From the NCBI RefSeq assembly GCF_000968535.2, contig NC_016112.1, positions 372,001 through 436,000 of the forward strand: 64,000 bases of DNA, written 5' to 3'. Made by a program: the position numbers and the translations under genes. Under the pieces are notes generated by a model. The model was not told the DNA's origin. It saw nothing but the letters and a program-made list of their open reading frames with translations, and searched no databases. This DNA comes from Methylotuvimicrobium alcaliphilum 20Z. GTDB lineage: Bacteria; Pseudomonadota; Gammaproteobacteria; Methylococcales; Methylomonadaceae. Positions 63,388 through 64,000 of this stretch are shown here, one piece after another; position 1 is the first letter of the stretch, and each line of letters starts with the position of its first letter.

Positions 63388-63873
63388 TTAACTTAGTTCA
63401 GTCTCCGAGACGATAATTCCATCGCTATCGGCATATAAAAAATAATCTTTTCTAAATTGTACGCCCGCGAAAGTCACAATGCCATCCTGTTCTCCATGGC
63501 CTTTCGTCGTACTTTTAAGCGGATGCGGATGGAGCGCGCGAATCCCGATCGGAATCGTATCGATTGCGGCCGCATTGCGAATACAGCCATAGACCGCGAT
63601 TCCTTGCCAGCCGTTATCGTAGGCCAATTGAGCAAGCTCCCGGTCGATCAGGGCGCAGCGGTGCGATCCTCCGCCGTCGACGACTAAGACGCGTCTCGAA
63701 ACTTTGGTCGATAAGGTTGATTCGACTAATCCATTGTCTTCAAAGGCTTTAATCGTCGTAATTTGCCCGCAAAAAGCCGGTGTTGCTCCGAATATTCTGA
63801 AAATGGGGTCGGCGATTTGAAAGCCGTTAATTCCGGAGTATTTGTCACAGAGATCGGCAGTGGTAAACGTCAT
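63388..63873 (-). CDS. rraA: RraA-family protein (regulator of RNase E activity)
   Basis: Start at 63873 (MTFTTADLCDKYSG), with AAGG 8 bp upstream; the in-frame ATG at 63879 is too close to it. 161 residues. Hallmarks: ADLCDKY, FCGQITTIKAFEDNGLVES, VLVVDGGGSHRCALIDRELAQLAYDNGWQGIAVYGCIRNAAAI, HPLKSTTKGHG. It may inhibit RNase E, though some homologues are aldolases. The frame runs on to the window edge but without start support. Confidence 0.92.
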   Translation of the reverse strand: MTFTTADLCDKYSGINGFQIADPIFRIFGATPAFCGQITTIKAFEDNGLVESTLSTKVSRRVLVVDGGGSHRCALIDRELAQLAYDNGWQGIAVYGCIRNAAAIDTIPIGIRALHPHPLKSTTKGHGEQDGIVTFAGVQFRKDYFLYADSDGIIVSETELS

Positions 63874-64000
63874 TGGCATTACCTTGATTAAGGCTGTTGA
63901 GGTCATATCATAACAGAATTGCGGTAAAAATAGTTTGGTATGGTTGCAGTCGATGAGTCGAATTGGTGCTTCATTGTGCCAAAGTGGTGCATTGCTCAAG

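Noticed and set aside
63874-63999. Extension of rraA to the window edge
   Set aside because: The ATG at 63873 has a well-spaced AAGG and matches the family start MTFTTADLCD; the upstream codons have no support.

Overview
The window looks like a gammaproteobacterial chromosome. The coding style, the order polA / engB / cytochrome c4 / dsbA / diguanylate cyclase, and the dense short palindromic repeats resemble what I know of Methylococcales (Methylomicrobium/Methylotuvimicrobium-type methanotrophs). That genus-level guess is inference; no methane-oxidation gene lies in the window. I see no rRNA, tRNA or CRISPR array.

Region 1 (1-6.1 kb): the 3' end of a type I restriction subunit gene (hsdR), a secreted beta-propeller protein, then a leftward sulfur cluster. 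The cluster is a NemR-like TetR repressor, a rhodanese, a DUF4242 protein, a YjdI-type mono-cluster Fe-S protein, a sulfide:quinone-oxidoreductase-like flavoprotein and a DUF1641 protein. Three copies of one palindrome (core GACYRGTCGT) lie just upstream of three of these genes and suggest a single TetR regulon. Region 2 (6.1-11.8 kb): a tightly coupled leftward efflux operon, TetR - membrane fusion protein - ABC permease - ABC ATPase - cytochrome c'-like protein - TolC-like outer membrane lipoprotein. Region 3 (11.8-18.4 kb): a non-coding stretch with a small IS4-type MITE, an NlpE-like protein, pcm, a nicotinamidase/nicotinate phosphoribosyltransferase pair (NAD salvage), a DUF2452 protein and a stand-alone HEXXH peptidase related to the FtsH protease domain.

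Region 4 (18.4-39 kb): lhr helicase, an Smr endonuclease, a DUF697 protein, rhlE, gmk, a sugar-kinase-like phosphotransferase, two flavoproteins, msrQ, and a photolyase/lipocalin/SRPBCC/DUF1499/YbgA group. A DMT exporter, a hypothetical protein and a ComEA-like DNA-binding protein follow. Region 5 (39-57.7 kb): ugd, relA, polA, an HDOD protein, a metallo-beta-lactamase-fold hydrolase, engB, cytochrome c4, dsbA, a GGDEF diguanylate cyclase, thpR, xseA, a YcgR-like PilZ protein and a Gdx-type SMR exporter. Region 6 (57.7-64 kb): tusB, a dsrC-type gene, hslR, a second rhodanese, a small membrane protein paired with an RCK potassium channel, a 35-copy heptamer array, ispH and rraA.

The most unusual content is between genes. 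From about 18 kb to 58 kb there is a modular system of palindromic repeats (families A, B, C and E here). Their arms differ between copies but stay complementary, they nest inside one another at a preferred internal site, and they leave short target duplications. They often sit 15-60 bp upstream of a start codon (smr, polA, dsbA, tusB, the MBL hydrolase, the kinase). A fourth family (D) sits just 3' of stop codons. Together with the heptamer array near 62 kb, these are the best candidates for something undescribed.
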